A stretch of 64,000 nucleotides of DNA from contig CAJLCI010000006.1 of NCBI GenBank assembly GCA_905205065.1, positions 1 to 64,000 of the forward strand. Direction: 5' to 3'. Within the stretch, counting starts at the first letter, position 1. Each line of letters begins with the position of its first letter. The stretch is from an uncultured Eubacteriales bacterium. GTDB lineage: Bacteria; Bacillota; Clostridia; Oscillospirales; CAG-272. A model generated the notes under the pieces. That model did no database searches, had not been told where the DNA came from, and saw only the letters and a program-made list of their open reading frames with translations. The position numbers were made by a program, and so were the translations under genes. This document shows positions 52,587 through 61,121 of the stretch, piece by piece.

Positions 52587-52791
52587 CGTTTGTAAGTCGT
52601 TCGACTGCAGGAATGCTCGATTATAAAGGCATTCAGTCTGTAAAGGCATAAGCGTAAAGACGTTCGGATTTAAAAGCGTTTGGGTGTATAGGTACTCGTA
52701 TGTAAAAACGTTCGGGTATAAAGACATCTGTTCGGGTGTAAATGCGTTCGAATATAAAGGTGTTCTGGCGTAAAGACGTTTGACTATATAG
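52587..52791 (-). repeat. Degenerate 16-bp tandem repeat array, reverse orientation
   Basis: About twelve imperfect units fit CGTTCGGNTGTAAAGA on the plus strand (for example cgttcgggtataaaga, cgttcgaatataaagg, tgttctggcgtaaaga), mostly 16 bp apart. The reverse complement is TCTTTACANCCGAACG, the same unit as at 2232-2403. It lies between the XRE regulator and the groEL terminator, with no gene in 52313-52912. Confidence 0.8.
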
Positions 52792-52912
52792 GCAGAGGTT
52801 TTCCACTCACTTTTTCATGGGTAGTACAATCGAGGTACAATTACCGGAACGCCTTATTACATCGCTTTCCCCCTATTTGAATAATTCTATGGCAAATTTG
52901 AATTTCCAAGTC

Positions 52913-52957
52913 AAAAGAAGATGTTCACCACATCAAAAGTGGAGAACATCTTCTTTT
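52913..52957 (-). terminator. Terminator of groESL
   Basis: AAGAAGATGTTC and GAACATCTTCTT are perfect arms with an inner CCAC/GTGG extension; on the minus strand the stem is followed by TTTTGA. It begins 30 bp after the groEL stop. Confidence 0.88.
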
Positions 52958-52986
52958 TTAACAATAATTCTATACGAAAAGAGATA

Positions 52987-54624
52987 TTAATACATACCGC
53001 CCATACCGCCATCCATGCCGGGTGCTGCGGGAGCAGCTGCGGCAGGTTCCTTCTTATCTGCAACAAGTGCCTCGGTAGTAAGGACAATTGAAGCAATAGA
53101 AGCAGCATTCTGGAGAGCAGAACGTGAAACCTTAGTAGGATCTACAATTCCCGCATCAACCATATCGAGATATTTTTCATTAGCCGCATCAAAGCCATAT
53201 CCTGCCTTGCCACTGTTTATAACCTTATCGACTACAACGGAAGCCTCATGACCTGCGTTATTAACAATCTGGCGAAGCGGTTCTTCAAGAGCACGGACAA
53301 CAAGCTTTGCACCTGTCTTTTCATCACCGTCAAGTGAATTAGCGACATCTGCAACCGCGGGGATAATATTAACAAACGCTGTTCCGCCTCCTGCGACAAT
53401 ACCTTCCTCAACTGCGGCCCTTGTTGCATTCAAAGCGTCTTCTATGCGAAGCTTCTTCTCTTTCATCTCTGTCTCGGTAGCAGCACCAACTTTGATAACA
53501 GCAACACCGCCTGCCAGCTTAGCAAGACGCTCCTGAAGCTTTTCACGGTCGAAATCGGATGTAGTTGTATCAATTTCAGAACGAATCTGTGATACGCGTC
53601 CCTTGATTTCGTCCGAATTACCGGCGCCTCCGACAATAATTGTATTTTCTTTATTAACCTTAACCTGTCTTGCACGTCCGAGCTGAGACATCTGAGTATC
53701 CTTAAGCTCAAGACCAAGCTCATCGGAAATGACTTCACCGCCTGTCAGAATTGCGATATCGCGAAGCATTTCTTTGCGACGGTCTCCAAATCCGGGCGCC
53801 TTAACAGCTACGCATGTAAATGTTCCGCGAAGCTTATTGAGTACGAGTGTTGTAAGAGCCTCTCCTTCGACATCCTCAGCAATAATAAGAAGCTTCTTGC
53901 CTGCCTGAACAATCTGTTCAAGAAGAGGAAGGATTTCCTGAATATTGGAGATTTTCTTATCTGTAATAAGAATAAGGGCGTCGTCGATAACTGCCTCCAT
54001 CTTATCTGTATCTGTTGCCATGTAGGGTGAAAGATAACCGCGGTCAAACTGCATTCCCTCTACAACCTCGCAGTAAGTATCAGCCGATTTTGATTCCTCT
54101 ACAGTAATAACACCGTCAGCTGAAACCTTTTCCATGGCGTCTGCGATAAGGCGTCCGATTACCGGATCATCAGCGGAAATTGTTCCGACTCTCTCTATAT
54201 CTTCAGAACCGTTGACCTTCTTGCTCATTTTCTTAAGCTCTTCGACCGCCTTGTCAACCGCCTTGGAAATACCCTTACGAAGTACCATCGGGTTAGCGCC
54301 GGCTGTAACATTTTTCATTCCCTCACGAATAAGAACCTGAGCAAGAACAGTAGCTGTAGTTGTTCCGTCTCCTGCCGCATCATTTGTCTTTGTGGCAACC
54401 TCTTTGATAAGCTGAGCTCCCATATTCTCCATTGCATCATCAAGCTCAATTTCTTTAGCAATTGTTACTCCGTCATTGATAATAAGAGGAGCTCCGTACT
54501 TTTTCTCGAGAACTACGTTTCTTCCCTTAGGTCCGAGAGTTATCTTTACTGTATCTGCAAGCTTGTCAATACCGCGAAGCAAAGCATTTCTCGCTTCGAT
54601 TCCATACATAAGTTCTTTTGACAT
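52987..54624 (-). CDS. groEL: Chaperonin GroEL (60 kDa subunit)
   Basis: 545 residues from ATG 54624, set by GGAGG eight bases upstream (eight further in-frame codons lie beyond it). It forms the double-ring folding chamber with GroES. Seen: equatorial ATP site KITLGPKGRNVVLEKKYGAP and DDAMENMGAQLIKEVATKTN, AGDGTTTATVLAQ, apical domain EGMQFDRGYLSPYM, intermediate-hinge GVAVIKVGAATETE and EEGIVAGGGTA, and the C-terminal GGM tail GMDGGMGGMY. Second gene of the groES-groEL operon with 59 bp between them, under HrcA/CIRCE control. Confidence 0.98.
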   Translation of the reverse strand: MSKELMYGIEARNALLRGIDKLADTVKITLGPKGRNVVLEKKYGAPLIINDGVTIAKEIELDDAMENMGAQLIKEVATKTNDAAGDGTTTATVLAQVLIREGMKNVTAGANPMVLRKGISKAVDKAVEELKKMSKKVNGSEDIERVGTISADDPVIGRLIADAMEKVSADGVITVEESKSADTYCEVVEGMQFDRGYLSPYMATDTDKMEAVIDDALILITDKKISNIQEILPLLEQIVQAGKKLLIIAEDVEGEALTTLVLNKLRGTFTCVAVKAPGFGDRRKEMLRDIAILTGGEVISDELGLELKDTQMSQLGRARQVKVNKENTIIVGGAGNSDEIKGRVSQIRSEIDTTTSDFDREKLQERLAKLAGGVAVIKVGAATETEMKEKKLRIEDALNATRAAVEEGIVAGGGTAFVNIIPAVADVANSLDGDEKTGAKLVVRALEEPLRQIVNNAGHEASVVVDKVINSGKAGYGFDAANEKYLDMVDAGIVDPTKVSRSALQNAASIASIVLTTEALVADKKEPAAAAPAAPGMDGGMGGMY

Positions 54625-54683
54625 AATTAATGCCTCCTGTTTCTTCATTAAGAAATATATCTGCTAATATAAATTACCAAGTA

Positions 54684-54968
54684 TTATTCAACGATTGCAA
54701 GAATATCACTCTGGCGTACAATCATGTACTCAGTGCCGTCGCACTTCACTTCTGTTCCGGAGTATTTGCTGGTAATAACCTTTTGGCCAACCTCAACAGT
54801 CATTACTACATCTTTACCGTCAACAACGCCTCCGGGACCTACAGCTATAATTTCCGCAACCTGCGGTTTTTCTTTTGCACTTCCTGCAAGGATAATACCA
54901 CTTTTCGTAGTTTCTTCAGCTTCAACCATCTTAATGACAACTCTGTCGGCAAGCGGTTTAAGTTTCAT
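54684..54968 (-). CDS. groES: Co-chaperonin GroES (10 kDa subunit)
   Basis: 94 residues from ATG 54968, set by GGAGGGATTGTT; an upstream in-frame ATG at 55046 would cover the CIRCE operator and is rejected. The opening LKPLADRVVIKMVEAEETT, the mobile loop TTKSGIILAGSAKEKP that contacts GroEL, and the DKYSG-like TSKYSGTEV near the C-terminus are all typical. It caps GroEL rings. Confidence 0.97.
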   Translation of the reverse strand: MKLKPLADRVVIKMVEAEETTKSGIILAGSAKEKPQVAEIIAVGPGGVVDGKDVVMTVEVGQKVITSKYSGTEVKCDGTEYMIVRQSDILAIVE

Positions 54969-55015
54969 AACAATCCCTCCTGAATACTTATACTCATTTC
55001 TTTTTTTATATACGA

Positions 55016-55042
55016 TTAGCACTCTTCTATCTTGAGTGCCAA
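55016..55042 (-). promoter_or_regulatory. CIRCE operator (HrcA binding site)
   Basis: TTAGCACTC, 9-bp spacer, GAGTGCCAA: one mismatch from the CIRCE consensus TTAGCACTC-N9-GAGTGCTAA. It lies between the groES promoter and start codon. HrcA repressor is expected elsewhere in the genome. Confidence 0.95.
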
Positions 55043-55054
55043 TCACTGTTTACT

Positions 55055-55083
55055 ATTATACACACCATTTACATTAAAATCAA
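55055..55083 (-). promoter_or_regulatory. Promoter of groESL
   Basis: On the minus strand TTGATT, 17-bp spacer, TATAAT, directly upstream of the CIRCE element. Confidence 0.85.
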
Positions 55084-55136
55084 GGTTTTTTTGCTTTGTT
55101 TACATATATTTAACAGTTATATAAACAATTAAATGA

Positions 55137-55182
55137 TAAAAGACCTACGACAGTGCTATTTCTATCGTAAGTCTCTTTTATA
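55137..55182 (-). terminator. Terminator after the serine hydrolase gene
   Basis: On the minus strand AAAAGAGACTTACGATA pairs imperfectly with TCGTAGGTCTTTT. It lies between this gene's stop and the divergent groESL promoter. Confidence 0.65.
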
Positions 55183-55214
55183 ATACTATTCTGAAACATC
55201 CTCAGTCTCCGCAC

Positions 55215-56483
55215 TCAGCCAATACCATCATAGTATGCGGCATGAAGTTCATCTACAAGACGAAGAAGTTTCTGCATATATGATACATGATCAGAATTAA
55301 ATCCGTCATAATCCGAAAAAATCGCCACGGCGTAAGGATGTTCATCATATACAATACCTATATCGTGATATGAACCGTCATCCCAGCCATATTTGTGAGC
55401 AACATCACGGCCTCCACCGATAGTCATAGTTAAATTGGGCTGCGCGCTGCCGATAAGCGAATTTTTCATAAGTGAAGAATACTCTGCACCGCTTTCGGTA
55501 AATTCATATATTGACTTCATAATGCTGCATCCGTCCCTTGCAGACATGTTTATCGTCGTATCATACATCGATGTCCATCCTTCTTCGCGTACCAGCGAAC
55601 GAAGTAAAGTGTGCCCGTATTCTGCCGTCAGAACATGAAACGCAACATTGTCGCTGTCAGACAAAGTATATCCGATCAAATCAGAAAACGTATATGAAAT
55701 ACCATCTCCCCGTGAAGCAATTACTCCTGTTCCCGGCTGGTAATATTCCCCCTCCGAGTAAACAATAGATTTTGTGAAGTCATAGTATGGTGCTCCAAGA
55801 TCTTCCTCCGAAACACCGTCCGCAAGCTTTTGCTGTCTTTCCGAACATTCAGCGGACGCCGCCTTAAGAATTGAAAGTATGTACGGAGCTTTAACAACGC
55901 TTGCCGAATCGAACTGAAGATCTCCGTTAAAAGAGAAAGTATATCCGCTTTCCAAATCAAGATAGCAGAGCGACAGCTTAGGCATTCTGCTCTCTGTAAC
56001 AGATGCCGTGACAAATCCATTATCTGTTTTCACCGATTTTTCAATTTCTTCTTCAATCAATACCGGATTTGCAACAAGATCTGACAACTCGGAAAACAGC
56101 CTTGCCTGATTTTTCGCGTCGGCAGCGTATGTTCCCTGCAGCAATTCAATATTCTCTTCAAGCCGGCTTATATAGGAATTCTTTTCATCAATTTTTGAAA
56201 TAAGATCAGAATAATCACTCGTATCTGAGTTTTCGTATTCAGACAGCCGCTTTTGAAGCTCATCCCTTTCTGAAACAGCGGCCTCAAGCTCACCGCGCAG
56301 AACATCAGCATCATCCGACGGTGCAAAAGCCGCTTCTGAATCAGTCACATCCGATTTTCTCTCAGACAAATACAAAACGACAAAAACAATGTTTGCCGCG
56401 ATTAAAATAACAGCCGCCGCAGACAATGAAAATATCAAAATTCGGCTGTTCAAAATCCTTTTCTTTTTAAACTTAATCTTCAT
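55215..56483 (-). CDS. Membrane-anchored class A beta-lactamase-fold serine hydrolase
   Basis: 422 residues. A short basic cytoplasmic tail, one membrane helix (about 15-38), then a coiled coil (about 60-130, rich in E/L/S heptads) lift an extracellular catalytic domain (150-422). The penicillin-interacting motifs are present: Ser195-x-x-Lys198 (SVVK), Ser277-Asp-Asn (SDN) and, as third motif, Lys364-Tyr-Gly instead of Lys-Thr/Ser-Gly. The Glu166-type omega loop of true beta-lactamases is not evident. This fits a cell-wall acting D,D-peptidase-like or beta-lactamase-like hydrolase more than a drug-resistance enzyme. The gene ends 12 bp from divIC start region and is transcribed with the division/sporulation cluster. 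Confidence 0.82.
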   Translation of the reverse strand: MKIKFKKKRILNSRILIFSLSAAAVILIAANIVFVVLYLSERKSDVTDSEAAFAPSDDADVLRGELEAAVSERDELQKRLSEYENSDTSDYSDLISKIDEKNSYISRLEENIELLQGTYAADAKNQARLFSELSDLVANPVLIEEEIEKSVKTDNGFVTASVTESRMPKLSLCYLDLESGYTFSFNGDLQFDSASVVKAPYILSILKAASAECSERQQKLADGVSEEDLGAPYYDFTKSIVYSEGEYYQPGTGVIASRGDGISYTFSDLIGYTLSDSDNVAFHVLTAEYGHTLLRSLVREEGWTSMYDTTINMSARDGCSIMKSIYEFTESGAEYSSLMKNSLIGSAQPNLTMTIGGGRDVAHKYGWDDGSYHDIGIVYDEHPYAVAIFSDYDGFNSDHVSYMQKLLRLVDELHAAYYDGIG

Positions 56484-56495
56484 AATCTTTTAATT

Positions 56496-56795
56496 TTATT
56501 TTGTCAGATTATTGTAATAAATTACTTCATCGGGCATATGATATCCAAGACTTTTGCGGGCGATTTTTTTCACGTAATCGTCATCGAGCTCACCCTCAAG
56601 AAGCTCCTGAAGTTCTTCAAGTTCTTCCGTTTTGTCATCAAGCTCATTTTGAAGCATGAGCTGCTCCTGACAGCAATTGTTATATGTAAACTGCTGTCCT
56701 ACAATAGAAGCAATACAAAAGCAAATAAATGTAATAATAGCCGCCTTGACAAATATACTGAGACGTTTTTCAGGCATAATATAACGGTTGCTCAT
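56496..56795 (-). CDS. divIC: Septum formation initiator DivIC/FtsB-like
   Basis: 99 residues from ATG 56795 (AGGGGGAAG upstream). Short cytoplasmic N-terminus, one membrane helix (IFVKAAIITFICFCIASIVG, about 14-34), coiled coil (QLMLQNELDDKTEELEELQELLE), and the conserved tail DDDYVKKIARKSLGYHMPDE. These match DivIC, which works with FtsL and DivIB in the divisome. Synteny with yabQ, yabP and yabO upstream is the Bacillus/Clostridium order and supports the name. Confidence 0.88.
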   Translation of the reverse strand: MSNRYIMPEKRLSIFVKAAIITFICFCIASIVGQQFTYNNCCQEQLMLQNELDDKTEELEELQELLEGELDDDYVKKIARKSLGYHMPDEVIYYNNLTK

Positions 56796-56892
56796 TTTTA
56801 ACTTCCCCCTGCACCTCACGTAAAATACCGATATAGAATTTAATTATAAAAAAGATTCTTAATAAATTGCATATATAAATTAAGATTACATT

Positions 56893-57507
56893 TTATATAT
56901 TTTCAGATTCTTTCTGCGCTGAAAGTTCTCTTATCACTGAATCCGCCATACCGTAACCTCTCTCAGCCGCTTTTAATTCTCTGCTGTACAGAATTTTTCC
57001 TGCCATAGCGCGAATCAGACGACGCATAAAACCTGCGGCAATACCGAAAAGCCAGCGAAACAGCTTTAACAGCGGAAACAATGTAAGTTTCATTACAAAC
57101 ATAAAAACCGTTCTTACAAACAGAATTATATAAGATGAAAAAAGCATTACTATTTTTCCTATGGTAAAATAGTAAACAAAAAAGCCTAACGCCGTACCAA
57201 GAAGAATAAACCATCTCGGATGTCCGGAATTAATATGAAATATCATCACAGAAATGATGACGGCGCAAATAACAGAATATATTATATCCTCAATTGCGAT
57301 AACAACAGTTCGGACCGTTTCACCATGCGGCTTTTTTCCGTCCGCCGTTTCACTGCCTGTAACAGTACTAAGGAGCCGTAACCGATTTGATGGTTCGACA
57401 GCTATCCTCAGAATTCTGAATACATCATATATAATTCCGAGCAGTACACCAACCGCAGCACCATACAGTGCAAGAGATATCAGCGCAGACTGCGAAACAT
57501 GTTCCAT
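56893..57507 (-). CDS. yabQ: Spore cortex biosynthesis protein YabQ
   Basis: 204 residues; start ATG 57507 with AAGGA twelve bases upstream is preferred to the ATG 57519 that overlaps the RBS. The N-terminal membrane region holds ALISLALYGAAVGVLLGIIYDVFRILRI, the YabQ signature, followed by several helices (VICAVIISVMIFHI, FILLGTALGFFVYYF, LFSSYIILFVRTVFM). In Bacillus it is made in the mother cell under SigE and is required for cortex formation. Genome order yabP-yabQ-divIC is conserved. Confidence 0.9.
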   Translation of the reverse strand: MEHVSQSALISLALYGAAVGVLLGIIYDVFRILRIAVEPSNRLRLLSTVTGSETADGKKPHGETVRTVVIAIEDIIYSVICAVIISVMIFHINSGHPRWFILLGTALGFFVYYFTIGKIVMLFSSYIILFVRTVFMFVMKLTLFPLLKLFRWLFGIAAGFMRRLIRAMAGKILYSRELKAAERGYGMADSVIRELSAQKESENI

Positions 57508-57630
57508 TATTATGACCATTCCTTATGTACAAACTTACTGCGTTTTCAGCATTATCCAATGAAAAATACCCGACGTCGTACGATACGGCTACACGCTGCC
57601 GTTTGAATTATTTCTATCGGTACAGACGCC

Positions 57631-58041
57631 TTAGCGTTTTCGGAAAAGTCCAAAAAGACCTCCCCTCTCATCCGGTTTTTCATCATCAGTATAAATAAGT
57701 CCGTTAATATTTCCGTCAATAACAATGCATCCGGTCTGAAGCGGAATGTCTGCGTCTCCGTCGGAATCATCATAGTACAGCGACATACGATGGGTTTCCC
57801 CGCCCTGACTGTCCTGTGACTGACGCGCAGAAAAATTTTCAGAATTCTGCGGCGAGTTAAAACTTACAATATGAAGAGTATCACCGTCTACAGACAGTGT
57901 TCCCATACACGTCTGCATAATAATGCTGTCCTCATCAAATGAAAGAACATCCTCTACACCGCTGATTTTTAATGATTTTCTGCCTTTCATCGTTATCGTA
58001 TGACCGGTTTGTCTGTCTGACAATCTGTTTCTGTCTGCCAT
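57631..58041 (-). CDS. yabP: Sporulation protein YabP
   Basis: 136 residues. The core (about 14-75) has the family pattern HTITMKGRKSLKISGVEDVL then SFDEDSIIMQTCMGTLSVDG and LHIVSF. An extra, acidic and low-complexity insertion (about 75-130: SARQSQDSQGGE, DDSDGDAD) makes it longer than the roughly 100-residue Bacillus protein. YabP is a SigE-dependent protein needed for spore morphogenesis. It sits 123 bp from yabQ and after yabO. Confidence 0.9.
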   Translation of the reverse strand: MADRNRLSDRQTGHTITMKGRKSLKISGVEDVLSFDEDSIIMQTCMGTLSVDGDTLHIVSFNSPQNSENFSARQSQDSQGGETHRMSLYYDDSDGDADIPLQTGCIVIDGNINGLIYTDDEKPDERGGLFGLFRKR

Positions 58042-58164
58042 TTCACAACCCCACTTGTCAATTTCAGTATTTCTATCAAAATTTTTATCAAAAATCTTTC
58101 AGAAATATGATATGATCAAATAATCGGATGTATTCATAGCAGGCGGAACAAATAAGCAAAAAGC

Positions 58165-58407
58165 TTATGAAATCACCTCATACATTGAAGCCGCGTCAGC
58201 TTTTAGCGCATGTTCGCGCACATCCTTGACGCGAACTTTCAGAGAACGTTCTCCAAATGTCACTGTAATTTCGTCGCCTTCCTTCACATCATAAGATGCC
58301 TTTACCGGCTTACCGTTCACTATGATATGGGATGAATCGCATGCCTCATTGGCGACAGTACGCCGCTTTATTATTCTTGACACCTTTAAAAATTTATCGA
58401 TTCTCAT
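58165..58407 (-). CDS. yabO: S4-domain RNA-binding protein YabO
   Basis: 80 residues forming one S4 domain: MRIDKFLKVSRIIKRRTVAN then HIIVNGKPVKASYDVKEGDE and ITVTFGERSLKVRV. Related to Hsp15/RqcP, which acts in ribosome-associated quality control by helping C-terminal tailing of stalled chains (RqcH-RqcP). It is in the conserved mazG-yabO-yabP context, although here an unrelated gene and HU separate it from mazG. Confidence 0.93.
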   Translation of the reverse strand: MRIDKFLKVSRIIKRRTVANEACDSSHIIVNGKPVKASYDVKEGDEITVTFGERSLKVRVKDVREHALKADAASMYEVIS

Positions 58408-58427
58408 TTATAATTGTCCCCTTTTGA

Positions 58428-59738
58428 TTATTTTATTTCGGTGCCGCCCCATTCAACTACCGCAAAACCTTTGCGCTCAGGTGTAATAATTTTCTGCTCA
58501 GGCAAATCCACATAAGAGTCGACAGCCTGCCATGCCATAAAGACACGAATAAGAGTATCCGGTACAGGATATACATCAAGCTGTACTGCATCGGTGTAAG
58601 TACCAGTCTGGAAAGAAATGATATTATATGGGTTCTGCTGCATCAGAGGCAGCCAATACACAATAAACTCGTTCGCTTCCCGCCGTGTAAGTCCAAGCTC
58701 GGCAAGCATATCCTCAAGAAATTCCGCCGTGTCAGCTCCCTTTACGCAAAAGCCTTCGGAAAGATCATACTGTACAAAAGTTTCACCCTCCCAGTAAAGA
58801 TAGTTATAAGTCTGTCCACCCGCATCAGTCAGCTTACCGTCCGCCGAAGCTGTAACCGTCCAACCGTTATTATAAGCCGGATAGGTACAAGTCAGTTTAC
58901 CGTCAAAGTCAAGGCTGACAGATACTTCAGTTTCTTTTTCCGGATAGATATATATAACAGGCTTATAGGCAACATTGGGATCAGGCTGCCAATTGCTTGC
59001 CTTCAACGTCAGCATATCTGCTTCAATACGATCATTTTCCTTGTCACAGTAGACATTCTCATAAGTGCAGATTATCTGATCTCCGACACACCACTCATCC
59101 GAGAGCTGACCGTTCAACTTAATTTGAAACGGCATAGGTATGACAGTCGTTGCAAAGAAACAATCGGAGTAGATCTCCGTAATAATTATGTCGCTGAAAA
59201 TATCGTTATCGTATTTTTTCGCCGTTTCTTTATCAAGCCATTGCCCGGTATATTCCAAATGGCGCAGGTCTTTTGACAGCGACCAGGATTTTGCATTTAT
59301 CTGTGCCGGATAGGATTCCATTATTTCGCCGGTATAGGTTATCTGCACTACGCTTCCAATCTCTGCGCCGATATCGTCAAATTTTTCTGTGCTGAAATAA
59401 ATCTTATCGCTGCTGCGGAGTTCGTCTTCGCCTTCAACCGGCTCTACCAAAACCGAGGTGCCGTTAATCTCAATAACCGTAGCAACAAAAGAAGACTCTA
59501 CTTTGTCTTCTTCCATATGCCACAAGCTGTTAACAGATTTAAAATTATCAGGAAAAAAATACACTCTGGTCTTATCGTAGACGCTGTCTCCGGTTATACG
59601 TTTCCAGTTCACAATTTTATAGGTCAATGCCGTATATTCTTTTGTACCGCCATCTTTATAATGACCGGTTGGAATCGGTACAAAAAGGACGGCAAGGAGT
59701 ATAACTGCGGCAATCGGTATCCATATCTTCTTTTTCAC
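58428..59738 (-). CDS. Exported/membrane-anchored protein of unknown function
   Basis: 436 residues from GTG 59738, chosen because AGGGGG lies just upstream; a 30-codon in-frame extension has no RBS. One N-terminal membrane or signal helix (KKKIWIPIAAVILLAVLFVP), then a beta-rich extracellular part in two regions: about 25-270, with EYTALTYKIVNWKRI and FFPDNFKSVNSLW, and about 280-436, with KPVIYIYPEKETEVSVSLDF, ANEFIVYWLPLMQQNPYN and VFMAWQA. I recall proteins of this kind as common uncharacterised genes in gut Clostridia. No catalytic motif is clear. It interrupts the usual mazG-yabO order. Confidence 0.7.
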   Translation of the reverse strand: MKKKIWIPIAAVILLAVLFVPIPTGHYKDGGTKEYTALTYKIVNWKRITGDSVYDKTRVYFFPDNFKSVNSLWHMEEDKVESSFVATVIEINGTSVLVEPVEGEDELRSSDKIYFSTEKFDDIGAEIGSVVQITYTGEIMESYPAQINAKSWSLSKDLRHLEYTGQWLDKETAKKYDNDIFSDIIITEIYSDCFFATTVIPMPFQIKLNGQLSDEWCVGDQIICTYENVYCDKENDRIEADMLTLKASNWQPDPNVAYKPVIYIYPEKETEVSVSLDFDGKLTCTYPAYNNGWTVTASADGKLTDAGGQTYNYLYWEGETFVQYDLSEGFCVKGADTAEFLEDMLAELGLTRREANEFIVYWLPLMQQNPYNIISFQTGTYTDAVQLDVYPVPDTLIRVFMAWQAVDSYVDLPEQKIITPERKGFAVVEWGGTEIK

Positions 59739-59845
59739 GAGTATACCCCCTGTTCTCTGCATCCAGATGCTTGTAACTCTTAAGCCAAAGCAAAATGAAA
59801 AGCACTCATTGATGTAAAGCCTGTCCATTTCGCGCCGTCAAAAAA

Positions 59846-60118
59846 TCACTTAATTCTTTCTTTAAGCGTTTTCCCGATATTAAACGAGACATGACGGGTA
59901 GGACCTATGACCATCGGCTGGCCCGTAAAAGGATTGCGCCCATTGCGTGAACCGCGCTCTCTCAGCTCAAATGTTCCGAATCCGGAGATCTGAACCTTTT
60001 CTCCCGAAGCAAGTGATTCTTCAATTATGTCAAACACCGTGTCTACTGCCAACTCAGCATCCTTTTTTTTAATTCCGGTACGCTTTGCGAGCTCATCTAT
60101 AATATTTGATTTAGTCAT
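59846..60118 (-). CDS. hup: HU-family DNA-binding protein
   Basis: 90 residues, the standard HU size. MTKSNIIDELAKRTGIKKKD begins the helical dimer body, VQISGFGTFELRER leads to the DNA-embracing arm, and GRNPFTGQPMVI is the arm signature with its intercalating Pro. A histone-like protein that bends and compacts DNA. It has its own promoter and a 5' leader of about 150 nt with strong secondary structure. Confidence 0.96.
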   Translation of the reverse strand: MTKSNIIDELAKRTGIKKKDAELAVDTVFDIIEESLASGEKVQISGFGTFELRERGSRNGRNPFTGQPMVIGPTRHVSFNIGKTLKERIK

Positions 60119-60190
60119 TAAATAAATTTCTCCTCTTAGGATTTTATAATATAATTTTTATTAAATATATAATTGCAGCCAAACCGCAGT

Positions 60191-60235
60191 GTTTCATAGC
60201 TTTGCTCTGCAAAGCACTGTTATTTGCAGTGAAAC
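60191..60235 (-). promoter_or_regulatory. Structured 5' leader element of HU
   Basis: GCTTTGC/GCAAAGC (60199-60205, 60209-60215) make a perfect 7-bp hairpin, nested inside GTTTCA/TGAAAC (60191-60196, 60230-60235). It lies between the HU promoter and start codon, so it would be in the mRNA leader. It could be an autoregulatory or stability element. Confidence 0.45.
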
Positions 60236-60271
60236 GAAACTTGCCAATTAAAAGGCGTTCTCTCAGCGACT

Positions 60272-60300
60272 ATTATATCATCTGAAAATATATATTACAA
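60272..60300 (-). promoter_or_regulatory. Promoter of HU gene
   Basis: On the minus strand TTGTAA, 17-bp spacer, TATAAT. Transcription would start near 60265, giving a leader of about 150 nt. Confidence 0.7.
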
Positions 60301-60394
60301 GTATTTTTATATTTAATATGAGTTATTAATCTTTAATATGCGTTAATCACCAATATCTAAATTTTGAACAACAATCTATAAAATCGAAAAGACA

Positions 60395-61081
60395 TCAGCT
60401 CTTTGAGCTCTTTGAATTCTCTGAGATTTCAACACGCGAAATAAGCTCGTCGCACGCCTTGTAAAGCTCATGCTCGGCGTCAAGTCCTGCCTCTCTGGCC
60501 TCCAGCACAAGCCTGAGCATTTTTTCACCTATTGAGCTGCCGTTCTGCGGAACAGCCTCGTCAAGATATCCCGCCTTTGCGGCGCGCCCGATCAATTTTT
60601 CAGCTCTCATCAAAGCGGGAAGTGATTTTGCAACACTTCTGAGCGTCTCGGCAACAGTCGTCTGATGTTTTGATTCTTGTTTTATCTTATCCCAGTTTGA
60701 AAGAACCTGTTCGGTTGTGTCCGCACTTACATTCCCAAAAACATGAGGATGGCGAAGAACTAATTTACGACAAATTCCGTTTGTAACATCGTCAAAGTCA
60801 AATCCTCCGTTTTCCTCCTCAATGCACGCATGAAATACCACCTGAAGAAGTACGTCTCCAAGCTCCTCTTCAAGAAGTCCGGTATCCGATATATCAATAG
60901 CTTCGGCTACTTCATACGTCTCCTCAATAAAGTTTTCCCGAATACTCTCATGAGTCTGTTCTCTGTCCCAAGGACATCCGTCAGGGGCGCGAAGAAGTTC
61001 GGTTATAGTCCGTAAATCGGAGATAAGCATTTTTTCTTCACTCTTATATTTTTCAACAATCTGTTTTTTTTTCGAATCCAT
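60395..61081 (-). CDS. mazG: Nucleoside triphosphate pyrophosphohydrolase MazG (YabN C-domain type)
   Basis: 228 residues. Two MazG modules: the first with DGCPWDREQTHESIRENF, then EETYEVAEAID and LEEELGDVLLQVVFHA carrying the metal-binding Glu/Asp (ExxE and ExxD); the second, weaker, around NWDKIKQESK and SLPALMRAEKLIGRA. Hydrolyses (d)NTPs to NMP and PPi, cleansing non-canonical or alarmone-related nucleotides. In Bacillus the homologue YabN also carries a methylase domain, which is absent here. The SpoVB-like flippase gene starts upstream with 40 bp between. Confidence 0.93.
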   Translation of the reverse strand: MDSKKKQIVEKYKSEEKMLISDLRTITELLRAPDGCPWDREQTHESIRENFIEETYEVAEAIDISDTGLLEEELGDVLLQVVFHACIEEENGGFDFDDVTNGICRKLVLRHPHVFGNVSADTTEQVLSNWDKIKQESKHQTTVAETLRSVAKSLPALMRAEKLIGRAAKAGYLDEAVPQNGSSIGEKMLRLVLEAREAGLDAEHELYKACDELISRVEISENSKSSKS

Positions 61082-61121
61082 TCTTTATACTCTCCGCAGT
61101 AATTAAAAACTATTCTATAAA

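Noticed and set aside
55215..56483. Calling this gene an antibiotic-resistance beta-lactamase
   Set aside because: The third motif is K-Y-G, no omega-loop Glu is evident, and the coiled-coil anchored layout near divIC suggests a wall role.
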